From Candidatus Brocadiaceae bacterium (lineage in GTDB: Bacteria > Planctomycetota > MHYJ01 > JACQXL01 > CAKKQI01): a DNA stretch of 15,037 nucleotides. Location: the NCBI GenBank assembly GCA_919901895.1, contig CAKKQI010000267.1, positions 1-15,037 of the forward strand. Reading direction: 5' to 3'. The notes under the pieces are model-generated. The model did no database searches. It had not been told where the DNA came from and saw nothing but the letters and a program-made list of their open reading frames with translations. Below, piece by piece: positions 5,313 to 12,469 of this stretch; the first letter of the stretch is position 1; each line of letters opens with the position of its first letter. The translations under genes were made by a program, and so were the position numbers.

Positions 5313-6968
5313 ATGACTTCTACGCCCGAAAAAAATAACCCGGCGAACCAGGTATTAGTAACTCCCGAAACATTTATCCCACAAATCCCTAACCTGACGA
5401 TCATGGCTATTTTATTATTAGTATTTTTGTTTGATTATTTTATTTACCAGAGTTGGGGCAGAACAGACGGGCTTGGATTAGGAACGCTTATTTTGTTAAC
5501 GGCCTTAGTTATCCGGCTTGTCCCGCCAAAAGCGGGGCTGACGGAACGAACCTTTACCGGCCCGTCATTTTTAATTTGCACCGGTCTGGTCATTATGCTG
5601 GCCATCAGGTCTATCTGGCAGTCCAGCGCTTTTAACTGGCTGGCCGGCTTTGTCCTGCTTTTTGTATTTACTTGTTCCGTTAAGAAATATTCGGTTCATA
5701 TTATGGAACTCACCCATTCTTTTTGCCTGACGGTCATCCGGTTTCCGTTGGCCTTGATTGGAATTGTCAAAACACTGTGGCCTTTGGGCGCAAAATTACC
5801 GGCCTGGAGCGTGAAAGGATTCCGGCTCGGACTGATCTGGTTAATACCGGCTATCGTTGTTTTGGTTTTTCTGCTGATTTTTGCTGCGGGTAATCTGGTC
5901 GTGGAATCATGGATGACTAAAGCCTGGCGTTGGCTCTGGGAACAGTTAATCCATATCTTTGATTATTTCCCGAGCATCGGACATATTTTTTTCTGGATAT
6001 TTGCCTTTTTCTTTGCGGTGATTTTATTGGCGCCCAAAAGCGTCCGGCGTACTATTCTTACCTTATTTTTGGGTGAAGAAGAAAAGATGACTAAACCGTC
6101 CTGGTTTTTCCCGGCGGTTGATTTACAGGCCACGATCGCCAGAAATACCCTCGTCGCCGTAAACCTGTTGTTTTTATTTTATAATATGGTGGATATTTAT
6201 TTTCTCCGGATAAAAAAAATCCTTCCCGAAGGTTTATCATACTCAACCTATGCCCGCAGCGGGACATTCTGGTTAACTCTGGCATTGGCGTTAACCAGCC
6301 TGATATTGGGAATTATTTTTTTAAGGGATTTAAATTTTAATCGCCGAACGCCGATTTTAAAAATTTTGACCTGGGTCTGGGTTGGGCAGAATCTGATAAT
6401 AACATTATTAACTTTTCAACGCCTCAAACTATATATTGATTATAACGGTCTGACCCGATTAAGAATTGTGGGCGCCTATGGAATTACCGCAGTGATACTC
6501 GGACTTCTGATCGTAGCTTTCAAGATATATAAAATAAAGACTTTTTTCTGGATGACGCGCCGGCATCTACTTGTTTTTGCTCTGGGGCTTCTGGCGTTGG
6601 TCATTACGCCGATGGACTGGGTGGTATTTAAATATAATACCCGGATAATTCTTCACGATAACCCCCGTCCGGCTATTATCCTAGCGGTAAAACCCATTAC
6701 GGCCGAGGGGATTCCGGCTTTGATTCCCTTGCTGGATTGTCCGGACCGGATTATCAGCGAAGGCGTGGCCGGTCTTCTGCTCAGAGAGCAAGAACAACTT
6801 GAGAAATTAAAAAGTAAAGAAAAACGATGGGTTGATACGGAATTATCACGTTCGTATGCTTTGAAAACAATCAAGTCCGTTCAACCAAGATTGAAGCAAA
6901 TTATTCCTGATGGAGACTGGAAAAAAGCGGTTGATAAACTTTATGAATATAGCAAAGAATGGTATTAA
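5313..6968 (+). CDS. DUF4173/DUF4153-like polytopic membrane protein
   Basis: This 551-residue protein has roughly ten or more hydrophobic segments from residue 28 to about 435, then a soluble C-terminal region of about 100 residues (LIPLLDCPDRIISEGVAGLLLREQ...). The segments YSTYARSGTFWLTLALAL, FQRLKLYIDYNGLTRLRIVGAYG and DWVVFKYNTRI match what I know of the DUF4173 family (Y-A-R-x-G-F, R-x-x-L-Y-x-x-x-Y-G-L-T-x-x-R, N-P-D-x-x-I-x-x-Y-N). The function of that family is unknown. AAAGGA about 13 bases before the ATG is a plausible ribosome-binding site. A palindrome-derived VPPKAG (70-75) sits between the second and third hydrophobic segments. The stop shares TTAA with the stop of the convergent trxB, so no intergenic terminator can exist. 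Confidence 0.85.
   Translation: MTSTPEKNNPANQVLVTPETFIPQIPNLTIMAILLLVFLFDYFIYQSWGRTDGLGLGTLILLTALVIRLVPPKAGLTERTFTGPSFLICTGLVIMLAIRSIWQSSAFNWLAGFVLLFVFTCSVKKYSVHIMELTHSFCLTVIRFPLALIGIVKTLWPLGAKLPAWSVKGFRLGLIWLIPAIVVLVFLLIFAAGNLVVESWMTKAWRWLWEQLIHIFDYFPSIGHIFFWIFAFFFAVILLAPKSVRRTILTLFLGEEEKMTKPSWFFPAVDLQATIARNTLVAVNLLFLFYNMVDIYFLRIKKILPEGLSYSTYARSGTFWLTLALALTSLILGIIFLRDLNFNRRTPILKILTWVWVGQNLIITLLTFQRLKLYIDYNGLTRLRIVGAYGITAVILGLLIVAFKIYKIKTFFWMTRRHLLVFALGLLALVITPMDWVVFKYNTRIILHDNPRPAIILAVKPITAEGIPALIPLLDCPDRIISEGVAGLLLREQEQLEKLKSKEKRWVDTELSRSYALKTIKSVQPRLKQIIPDGDWKKAVDKLYEYSKEWY
5522..5536. repeat. GC-rich palindrome inside the DUF4173-like gene
   Basis: CCCGC (5522-5526), CAAAA, GCGGG (5532-5536); read as V-P-P-K-A-G in frame. 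Shorter arms than the other copies but the same PP-x-(A/G)-G peptide as in hdrB. Confidence 0.55.
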
Positions 6969-7936
6969 CCAAGGCTTTCCAGGTAATGCTGGGCATTCAG
7001 AGCCGCCACGGCTCCTTCGCCGCAGGCATTAATAATCTGCCGGACATTCTTAGCAATTACGTCGCCGCAGGCAAAAATCCCCGTCCGGGAAGTAACCAGT
7101 TTTTCGTTCGTAATAATATAACCGGTTTCGTCCAATTCAACCACACCTTTTCCGCCAGAGGCGGATCCGCCTTTGGCGGACAAAAAATCCGTATTGGGGA
7201 TAAAACCGATAAAAACAAATATCCCGTCGGCCGGAATTTCTTTTGTTGAGTTGTCCAGAAGATTTTTGATCACCACTTTTTCAATTTTATCATGGCCGAT
7301 AATTTTTTCTATTGCGGAATTCCAGACGAAATTTATTTTAGGGTGGTTTGAAGCCCTTTCCTGAAGTATTTTGGCCGCGCGTAGTTTATCCCGCCGGTGC
7401 ACCAGCGAAATTTTTTTAACAAATCTGGTCAGGAAAAGCGATTCTTCCAGGGCCGCATCGCCGCCGCCCACCACAATAATTTCTTTGTTCTTAAAAAACG
7501 GGGCGTCGCAGGTGGCGCAGTAAGAAATACCTCTTCCTTTAAATTTGTCTTCATTCGGCACGTTCAAGTTCCGGGCGATGGTGCCGGTAGCAATAATAAC
7601 CGTCCGCCCTTGATATTCTTGAGACGGGGTTTTGATGTCATAGGGGAGAGGAGATCGTGACGCGGAATTTACAGAAGGAGGAATTAGGCCGGTAACCTCA
7701 GCCGTGGCAATTTCCAGCCCGAATTTCCTGGCCTGTTTTTCCATTAAAGCGGCAAGATCATAACCATTAACGCCTTCCGGGAAACCCGGGTAATTTTCCA
7801 CTTTTTCCGTGGTGGTTACCAATCCGCCCGGCGCAACTTTTTCCAAGAGCAAAGTTTTCAGCCCGCCCCGGCTGGCATATAATCCTGCGGTCAAGCCGGC
7901 CGGACCGCCACCGATAATGATAATGTCATAAACCAT
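6965..7936 (-). CDS. trxB: Thioredoxin reductase (NADPH-type flavoprotein)
   Basis: This 323-residue protein has the FAD-binding GGGPAGLTAGLYASRGG (9-25), the redox-active CATC (140-143), the NAD(P)H-binding GGGDAALEESLFL (157-169) followed by HRRDKLRA (180-187), and the C-terminal FAD motif GIFACGDV (286-293). It reduces thioredoxin or a similar protein with NAD(P)H in the cytoplasm. The start is set at MVYDIIIIGGG; the frame is open further upstream but would run into nifS. No Shine-Dalgarno sequence is visible. Residues 253-262 (SAKGGSASGG) are coded exactly by two tandem 15-base palindromes between GFIPNTDFL and VVELDETGY, normally a short loop. Residues 86-98 (PPSVNSASRSPLP) also look like extra sequence. 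The 3' end overlaps the convergent DUF4173-like gene. The neighbouring desulfurase suggests thiol/sulfur metabolism. Confidence 0.95.
   Translation of the reverse strand: MVYDIIIIGGGPAGLTAGLYASRGGLKTLLLEKVAPGGLVTTTEKVENYPGFPEGVNGYDLAALMEKQARKFGLEIATAEVTGLIPPSVNSASRSPLPYDIKTPSQEYQGRTVIIATGTIARNLNVPNEDKFKGRGISYCATCDAPFFKNKEIIVVGGGDAALEESLFLTRFVKKISLVHRRDKLRAAKILQERASNHPKINFVWNSAIEKIIGHDKIEKVVIKNLLDNSTKEIPADGIFVFIGFIPNTDFLSAKGGSASGGKGVVELDETGYIITNEKLVTSRTGIFACGDVIAKNVRQIINACGEGAVAALNAQHYLESLG
7151..7180. repeat. Tandem pair of 15-base palindromes inside trxB
   Basis: TCCGCC-AGA-GGCGGA (7151-7165) is followed at once by TCCGCC-TTT-GGCGGA (7166-7180). On the - strand they code S-A-K-G-G and S-A-S-G-G, ten whole codons with no extra base. 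Both match the 15-base intergenic copy at 12432-12446 in arm sequence. Confidence 0.85.
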
Positions 7937-7950
7937 TTTAGATTTGGGGT

Positions 7951-7996
7951 ATTGGAATGTTGGAATAATGACAATCGGGCTGCCCCTCATTCCAAT
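7951..7996. repeat. Inverted repeat in the nifS-trxB spacer
   Basis: ATTGGAATG (7951-7959) and CATTCCAAT (7988-7996) are perfect 9-base arms around 28 bases. A further ATTCCA occurs at 8006-8011 and TTGGAATA at 7960-7967, so TTCCA/TGGAA units recur about four times in 60 bases. It lies in the leader of trxB; it may be a dispersed spacer repeat or an operator. Confidence 0.55.
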
Positions 7997-8021
7997 TTTT
8001 CCATCATTCCATCCGGTCACA

Positions 8022-9188
8022 TTACTTTTTTTTATACAACGGCGACATCTGGCGCAGTTTATCAATCGTTTTGATTAAACAATCTACGGTAAAATCTATT
8101 TCTTCGGCGGTGTTGGCCAGTCCTAATGAAAATCTGATGGAGCCGTGGGCATCTTCGGCCGGCAAACCCATTGCGCCGAGCACGTGTGATGGCTCCAGAC
8201 TTTCCGAAGTGCAGGCCGAACCGGATGAAACACAGATACCATTTGTATCCAGGTTTAAAATAATCCCTTCACCTTCCACGTATTTAAAAGAAATATTAAG
8301 CAAATTTGGCAAACGGGCCGTCGGGTGGCCGTTAACCTGAACTTCCGGAATATTTTTAACAATACCGTCCTGAAGGCGGTCTCTTAAATCAGCCGTTTTT
8401 TTATTATTAGTATCCATTTGCTGATGCGCTAATTCTACGGCTTTGGCAAAACCGATGATACCGGCTACATTTTCCGTTCCGGCCCGGCGTTTAAATTCAT
8501 GATGTCCGCCTACCTGAGATGGCAAAAGGCGGGTGCCTTTGCGAATATATAAAAGGCCGATTCCTTTAGGACCGTATATTTTATGCGCCGAGCCAGTCAT
8601 TAAATCTACCGGCAATTTATTTAAATCAATTTTTATTTTCCCGATTCCCTGAACCGCATCGGTATGAAAAACTATTTTATGTTCCCGCGCCAGGCGGCCT
8701 ATTTCTTCAACCGGTTGAATCACCCCTGTTTCATTATTGGCATACATAATAGAGATGAGAATCGTTTCCGGCCTGATGGATTTTTTTAATTCTTCAAGGG
8801 AGACCAGACCGAACTTATCTACCGGCAAAAAAGTAACTTCGGATCCTTCTTTTTTTAATTGGCTGCAGGTATTAAGAACCGCGTGATGTTCAATGGCGGA
8901 AGTAATGATATGGTTGCCTTTTGTTTTAAGGGCTTTAGCCACTCCGAAGATAGCCAGATTATCGGATTCGGTTCCGCCGCTGGTAAAAATAATTTCTTTC
9001 GGGTCGCAGTTAAAATATCCGGCAATGGTCGCTCGGGCGGATTCAATTCCCTGCCGGGCTTCCCGGCCTTTATGATGCAAACTGGAGGGGTTGCCGTAAA
9101 AATCATCCCAGCAAGGCATCATTGCTTCTTTAACTTCCGGATGAATTCTGGTCGTGGCTGAATGGTCCAGATAAATTGTTTTAGACAT
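8022..9188 (-). CDS. nifS: Cysteine desulfurase, NifS/IscS type
   Basis: This 388-residue PLP enzyme carries YLDHSATT (6-13), FTSGGTESDN (68-77), H101 in EHHAV, HTDAVQG (176-182), the PLP lysine K203 in SAHKIYGPKG, GGHHEFKRRAGTEN (227-240) and the catalytic Cys326 in SSGSACTS. The long SGSACTSESLEPSHVL loop is typical of group I (NifS/IscS) enzymes. It removes sulfur from cysteine and holds it as a persulfide for Fe-S cluster assembly, and possibly for tRNA thiolation. No scaffold gene (IscU/NifU) is visible nearby; the window's Fe-S proteins HdrB and HdrC are potential clients only in a general sense. The start ATG at 9188 has an AT-rich, Shine-Dalgarno-free leader. trxB follows 85 bases downstream and may be co-transcribed. 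Confidence 0.95.
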   Translation of the reverse strand: MSKTIYLDHSATTRIHPEVKEAMMPCWDDFYGNPSSLHHKGREARQGIESARATIAGYFNCDPKEIIFTSGGTESDNLAIFGVAKALKTKGNHIITSAIEHHAVLNTCSQLKKEGSEVTFLPVDKFGLVSLEELKKSIRPETILISIMYANNETGVIQPVEEIGRLAREHKIVFHTDAVQGIGKIKIDLNKLPVDLMTGSAHKIYGPKGIGLLYIRKGTRLLPSQVGGHHEFKRRAGTENVAGIIGFAKAVELAHQQMDTNNKKTADLRDRLQDGIVKNIPEVQVNGHPTARLPNLLNISFKYVEGEGIILNLDTNGICVSSGSACTSESLEPSHVLGAMGLPAEDAHGSIRFSLGLANTAEEIDFTVDCLIKTIDKLRQMSPLYKKK

Positions 9189-9193
9189 AAAAT

Positions 9194-9230
9194 TTTATAT
9201 TATGCCATCCCGTAAGACAGCAAAACTTTT
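9194..9230 (-). promoter_or_regulatory. Possible weak nifS promoter
   Basis: On the - strand TTTTGC, 17 bases and TAATAT (close to TATAAT) precede the nifS ATG by only a few bases, which would give a nearly leaderless mRNA. The -35 is poor, so this is tentative. Confidence 0.3.
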
Positions 9231-9235
9231 TCAGA

Positions 9236-9272
9236 ATTGCATATAGTAACAATTTTTTTAAAATTATGCAAT
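9236..9272. repeat. Inverted repeat upstream of nifS
   Basis: ATTGCATA (9236-9243) and TATGCAAT (9265-9272) are perfect 8-base arms around 21 AT-rich bases. Position between the nifS start and the FHA gene's stop suits an operator site or a weak terminator for the HEAT-FHA unit; neither is shown. Confidence 0.4.
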
Positions 9273-9305
9273 GAAAATAAAAAGGCGTGTTTTTAGTCAG
9301 CGTTC

Positions 9306-9911
9306 CTAATACTTTCGGGGAGGCATTCTTTTGCGACCCGGAAGTACGGAACTTGTTTTTTTGGGAATAAGCATATTTTTTTTAGCAAGGGCATCATCTT
9401 TTTCCGAAGGAATATCCTGATCGGTTAACGGTAATTTAATCTGCGGAATCTGAACGGTTTTCTCTCCGAACGTTTCGGGTAAATCATCACTTATCAGGAT
9501 TGTTTCTATTTCTTTAACCTCCGGTAAACCTAAAGATGGAGGTGCGTCCGAAGATGTTTCCGGGCCGGATGCGCCGGCTGATTGTTCCGTAACCGGCCGG
9601 GTAGAAGAACTTGAAACAATTGCTCCCATTTTTAATGAAAAAGTAATCTCAATATCGCCGATTTGAATATAATCATTATCATTAAGAATAATTTCTTTGA
9701 TTTTTTGATTATTAACCAGAGTGCCGTTGCTGCTGCCCAAATCGGCAATTTTATAACCGTCGGTTGTCTTGGTAATCAGGCAATGATGACGCGATATCTT
9801 GATGTCGCGCAATTGAAGATTGTTGTCATTCCCGCGGCCGATGGTTACCGGCTCATTTGATAAATCAAAAGATGATTTGTTGGTACCCCATTTAATAGAA
9901 AGCACAGGCAT
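9306..9911 (-). CDS. FHA-domain protein
   Basis: Residues 1-95 of 201 form a forkhead-associated domain with TIGRGNDNN (Gly25-Arg26), SRHHCLI (Ser40, Arg41, His43) and LGSSNGT (Ser61-Asn62-Gly63), the residues that bind phosphothreonine peptides. The rest is low-complexity, rich in Ser/Pro/acidic residues (100-180), and ends in a basic tail (PGRKRMPPRKY). There is no signal peptide or membrane segment, so it should be cytoplasmic and read a Ser/Thr-kinase signal; no kinase gene is in the window. It starts 2 bases after the stop of the exported HEAT protein gene and lacks its own clear ribosome-binding site, so the two are almost surely translated from one mRNA. Confidence 0.88.
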   Translation of the reverse strand: MPVLSIKWGTNKSSFDLSNEPVTIGRGNDNNLQLRDIKISRHHCLITKTTDGYKIADLGSSNGTLVNNQKIKEIILNDNDYIQIGDIEITFSLKMGAIVSSSSTRPVTEQSAGASGPETSSDAPPSLGLPEVKEIETILISDDLPETFGEKTVQIPQIKLPLTDQDIPSEKDDALAKKNMLIPKKTSSVLPGRKRMPPRKY

Positions 9912-9913
9912 AA

Positions 9914-12280
9914 TTATTTATGGATTCTTTTCAACTCAAATAATTCCCGGCGCTGTTCCGGTGTGAGCTGGGCATTGCCGTAAATCTGGGCAATTCTTTG
10001 CTGAATCTCAAATTCATCTCTTTCAAGGCTTGTTTTCAAGATTTCGTAAAGGTCCTGCGGAATAGGTTGGGGGGTGGTTTTAAATATTTCGCTTAAGGCG
10101 GTGCAGGCCGCCAGTCTGATTTCTTTGGTGTTTTCCTGGTTGGCGAATACTTTCCCAAGGGCCGGAATGGCCCGGGTATCCCGGAATCGTCCGAGTGTTT
10201 TAATGGCCGGCAATCTAATCTGGTCCGGTCGGTTTTCCAGGCTCTGCACCAGTCCGTCAACGGTATCCAGATAAGAATAAATAACATTGGTTAACTCTAG
10301 GCTGGCCAGCGCTTCGACTGCTTCCCGGGAAACTTCTTCAGCCCGGGTCTTGCTGTCTTTCTGGGCTTCTTCAGAACTGAAAGTCTCTTCCAGGGCGCTC
10401 TTTAAAAGAAGTTTGTCAACCGGCTTCGTTAAAAAACCTTTAACGTTCGCTTCTCCTTCGTATAATTTTTTTACCGTATCCAGTTCTTCCGGCGCCGTTA
10501 AAATAAAAATCGGCACTCCCCTGGTCCGGATGTCCTCTTTTAAACTATCAAAGACCGTTTCGGACACTTCTTTATCCAGATAATTCACCAGAAAAGTTAT
10601 CTGGCTGGCGATTTTACTGCTTAAGATAATTAAATCTTCAGACGGGAATTGCTTGGCGCGCTTGAGGCCTTCAGTGGCCGTGGTGGCTTCAATGGCATAG
10701 CAGTTTGAATTTTTTAAATCCAGTTTAAGCCCGTTCCGAACCTGTCCGTCGTCTTCAATTATTAAAACTACCCTGATACCGGATTCTCCCAGGGCTTCAA
10801 TTATCAACGGAATAACCTGTTCATAATTTAAAAATTGCTGGCGCGGATTTATTTTTAATAATAAATCAGCCGCGGCATAACGCACTCTTTTATCCGGATA
10901 AACCAACGCGTCAACTAACGGCTGGCCGATTTTAGTCCGACTTTCCTGTTCCCACTGTTTTTTCCTGGCTTGCCAGGTTTCCTGTTCGGATAAAGACATT
11001 TTGCTTAATTCATCAGCCGAAGGCATATTAAAAAACAAACCCGGTAAATCTTCGGTCAGAGCCGAATGTTTAAGCGCTTTAATGCAGGAAACGGCCACCG
11101 GAACCTGCTGGTCGGTTAAACTGCGTTGTAACGCCTGATAAAGATAAACCCGGCTTCCCATTTGACCTAAAAATAAACCATTTTTAGCATCAATCAAATC
11201 TTTTTGAAGTTTATCAAAAAGTTCCTGGTCGATGGCGCCTTGTTTATGTTTTTGAGAGGCAGATTCCAAAGTAATTTGACTTTCATTGTAAGCAGACAAA
11301 TAAATACAAACCAGGAGCGGCCAGAGCGGACCATAATTGTTATCTATTTTTAATCCATCATAAGCGGCTTCTTCGGCTAATTCTTCGTTGAAAGTAAAAT
11401 CAGGCACTTCGCGGATAGTAAGTTTATCTTCTGTTTTATCCCACCGCCAGACAATATAGTCGCCGTAGAAGTTAATCATTACGGACGGATGGCTATAATA
11501 ATATTTTTCGGCCAATAGATAATAATATTCAAGGGCGGAGTTGAGCGTTTCAACATCACGGCCGGTGATTCTTTTTAAGGCATCAGCCACGTAAGTTTTT
11601 ACTTCCGGTTGTTCCTTGGGGTCTTCATAAATTCTTTTTAATTCGGCCAGCGCCCGCTCATCTTTAATTGTTCCAAGAATTAAAGCGGCGTTTTGCCGTA
11701 ATGATTGGTTAGGGCTGTTAAGCGCTTCAATTACCGGAAGAACCGCTTCTTTACCCATTTTTTCCAGGCATTGAATTGCGCCGAATTGCATATCATCGTT
11801 TTTACCTTCGGCCAGTTGTTCCAGCAAATAAGGACAGGCTCTTTGTCCGATGGAAACCAGGGTATTGATAGCAATGAAGCGCTTGTCAAAATCTTCATCC
11901 AGATCGTTAACTAAGGTCATTATTTGTTCGGGCGAACGTTCAAACCGTTTTTTAGCGCCTTTGCTGAGTTCCATAATTCGTAATGCGACATCACGCAATT
12001 CAGGATTAGCATACATTTCCAGGATAATCTGGTGGCCCATCTCATCGCGCAGGAAACGCAGCAGGTCGGAAGGCGGGTTAAGTTTTAACGCTAGTTCAAA
12101 AGCATTCTTGGCTTCTTGATAGCGGCCGCGTTTAACCAATTCCAATCCTTCATTCATCTTAACCCGGAAGTCTTCTTCGCCTGTCTCGGTCTGCGCCTGA
12201 AGAAACGGAAGAGGTTGATTAATAATTAACAGGTTTGCGGAAAATAAGCAGAGTATCATAAAACAATAAAATTTTTTCAT
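9914..12280 (-). CDS. Exported HEAT-repeat protein with embedded degenerate receiver domain
   Basis: This 788-residue protein starts with a signal peptide (MKKFYCFMILCLFSANLL..., likely cleaved near 30). Residues 36-70 resemble one TPR unit. HEAT-like repeats follow at about 125-240 (VLPVIEALNSPNQSLRQNAALILGTI), 385-480 and 675-770 (RLPAIKTLGRFRDTRAIPALG). Between them, 502-632 looks like a response-regulator receiver fold: IRVVLIIEDD (acidic pair 509-511), DLIILSS, VPIFILTAP (Thr595) and FLTKPVD (Lys619). The phosphoacceptor Asp is replaced by Ser554. A receiver fold in an exported protein is odd and suggests a structural or binding role. GAGG about 9 bases before the ATG is a good ribosome-binding site. 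The FHA gene follows directly. HEAT and TPR repeats suggest a scaffold; no specific partner can be named. Confidence 0.85.
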   Translation of the reverse strand: MKKFYCFMILCLFSANLLIINQPLPFLQAQTETGEEDFRVKMNEGLELVKRGRYQEAKNAFELALKLNPPSDLLRFLRDEMGHQIILEMYANPELRDVALRIMELSKGAKKRFERSPEQIMTLVNDLDEDFDKRFIAINTLVSIGQRACPYLLEQLAEGKNDDMQFGAIQCLEKMGKEAVLPVIEALNSPNQSLRQNAALILGTIKDERALAELKRIYEDPKEQPEVKTYVADALKRITGRDVETLNSALEYYYLLAEKYYYSHPSVMINFYGDYIVWRWDKTEDKLTIREVPDFTFNEELAEEAAYDGLKIDNNYGPLWPLLVCIYLSAYNESQITLESASQKHKQGAIDQELFDKLQKDLIDAKNGLFLGQMGSRVYLYQALQRSLTDQQVPVAVSCIKALKHSALTEDLPGLFFNMPSADELSKMSLSEQETWQARKKQWEQESRTKIGQPLVDALVYPDKRVRYAAADLLLKINPRQQFLNYEQVIPLIIEALGESGIRVVLIIEDDGQVRNGLKLDLKNSNCYAIEATTATEGLKRAKQFPSEDLIILSSKIASQITFLVNYLDKEVSETVFDSLKEDIRTRGVPIFILTAPEELDTVKKLYEGEANVKGFLTKPVDKLLLKSALEETFSSEEAQKDSKTRAEEVSREAVEALASLELTNVIYSYLDTVDGLVQSLENRPDQIRLPAIKTLGRFRDTRAIPALGKVFANQENTKEIRLAACTALSEIFKTTPQPIPQDLYEILKTSLERDEFEIQQRIAQIYGNAQLTPEQRRELFELKRIHK

Positions 12281-12366
12281 ATGACGACCTCAATAAAATT
12301 TCCTACGGATATGTTTATATCAATTTACTTTTAACTCAACATTTGTCAAGAAAAATCTGCCCCCGC
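12281..12366 (-). promoter_or_regulatory. Leader and candidate promoter of the HEAT-FHA unit
   Basis: On the - strand a perfect TTGACA (12344-12349) and TATAAA (12314-12319) lie in an AT-rich stretch, but 24 bases separate them, too long for a standard sigma70 pair. TGTTGA (16 bases before TATAAA) is an alternative -35. GAGG lies close to the start codon. Confidence 0.35.
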
Positions 12367-12446
12367 TCCTGCCCCCCGCCGTGGCGGGGGCAGGATCTAA
12401 TTGGTGAACTACGTAGGGTTCACCATCCTGTTCCGCCTTAGGCGGA
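12367..12446. repeat. Cluster of three palindromes
   Basis: First, TCCTGCCCCC-C-GCC / GGCGGGGGCAGGA (12367-12395), with one bulged C. Second, GGTGAAC (12403-12409) / GTTCACC (12418-12424), whose flanks CAGGAT (12391-12396) and ATCCTG (12425-12430) also pair. Third, TCCGCC-TTA-GGCGGA (12432-12446). ACTACGT occurs at 12408-12414 and again at 12446-12452. The spacer lies between two - strand genes. The first hairpin lacks a T-run on either side. Confidence 0.75.
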
Positions 12447-12469
12447 CTACGTGGTGCAGGGTTAGGTAA

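Noticed and set aside
5453..5635. Small + strand frame inside the DUF4173-like gene
   Set aside because: Lies entirely within a well-supported membrane protein gene and shows no family features.
7173..7660. Open + strand frames opposite trxB and nifS
   Set aside because: They are antisense shadows with no recognisable motifs, within strongly supported genes.
6965..8065. Longer trxB start with 43 extra residues including CARCRRC
   Set aside because: The extension overlaps nifS, crosses repeat-rich spacer and precedes the standard MVYDIIIIGGG start; the Cys-rich peptide is spurious.
8505..8535. TCCGCC...AAGGCGG in nifS as another inserted palindrome
   Set aside because: The bases are far apart with no proper stem, and the coded QVGGHHEFKRRAGTEN is the conserved native NifS segment, so nothing is inserted.
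10158..10176. GGGCC-GGAAT-GGCCC in the HEAT gene as a family member
   Set aside because: It codes the normal helix of a HEAT repeat (AIPALGK), the arms differ from the core and there is no extra length.
12403..12446. CRISPR-like or attachment site in the palindrome cluster
   Set aside because: Repeats are not regularly spaced direct repeats, no spacers of equal length, and no cas or integrase gene is present.
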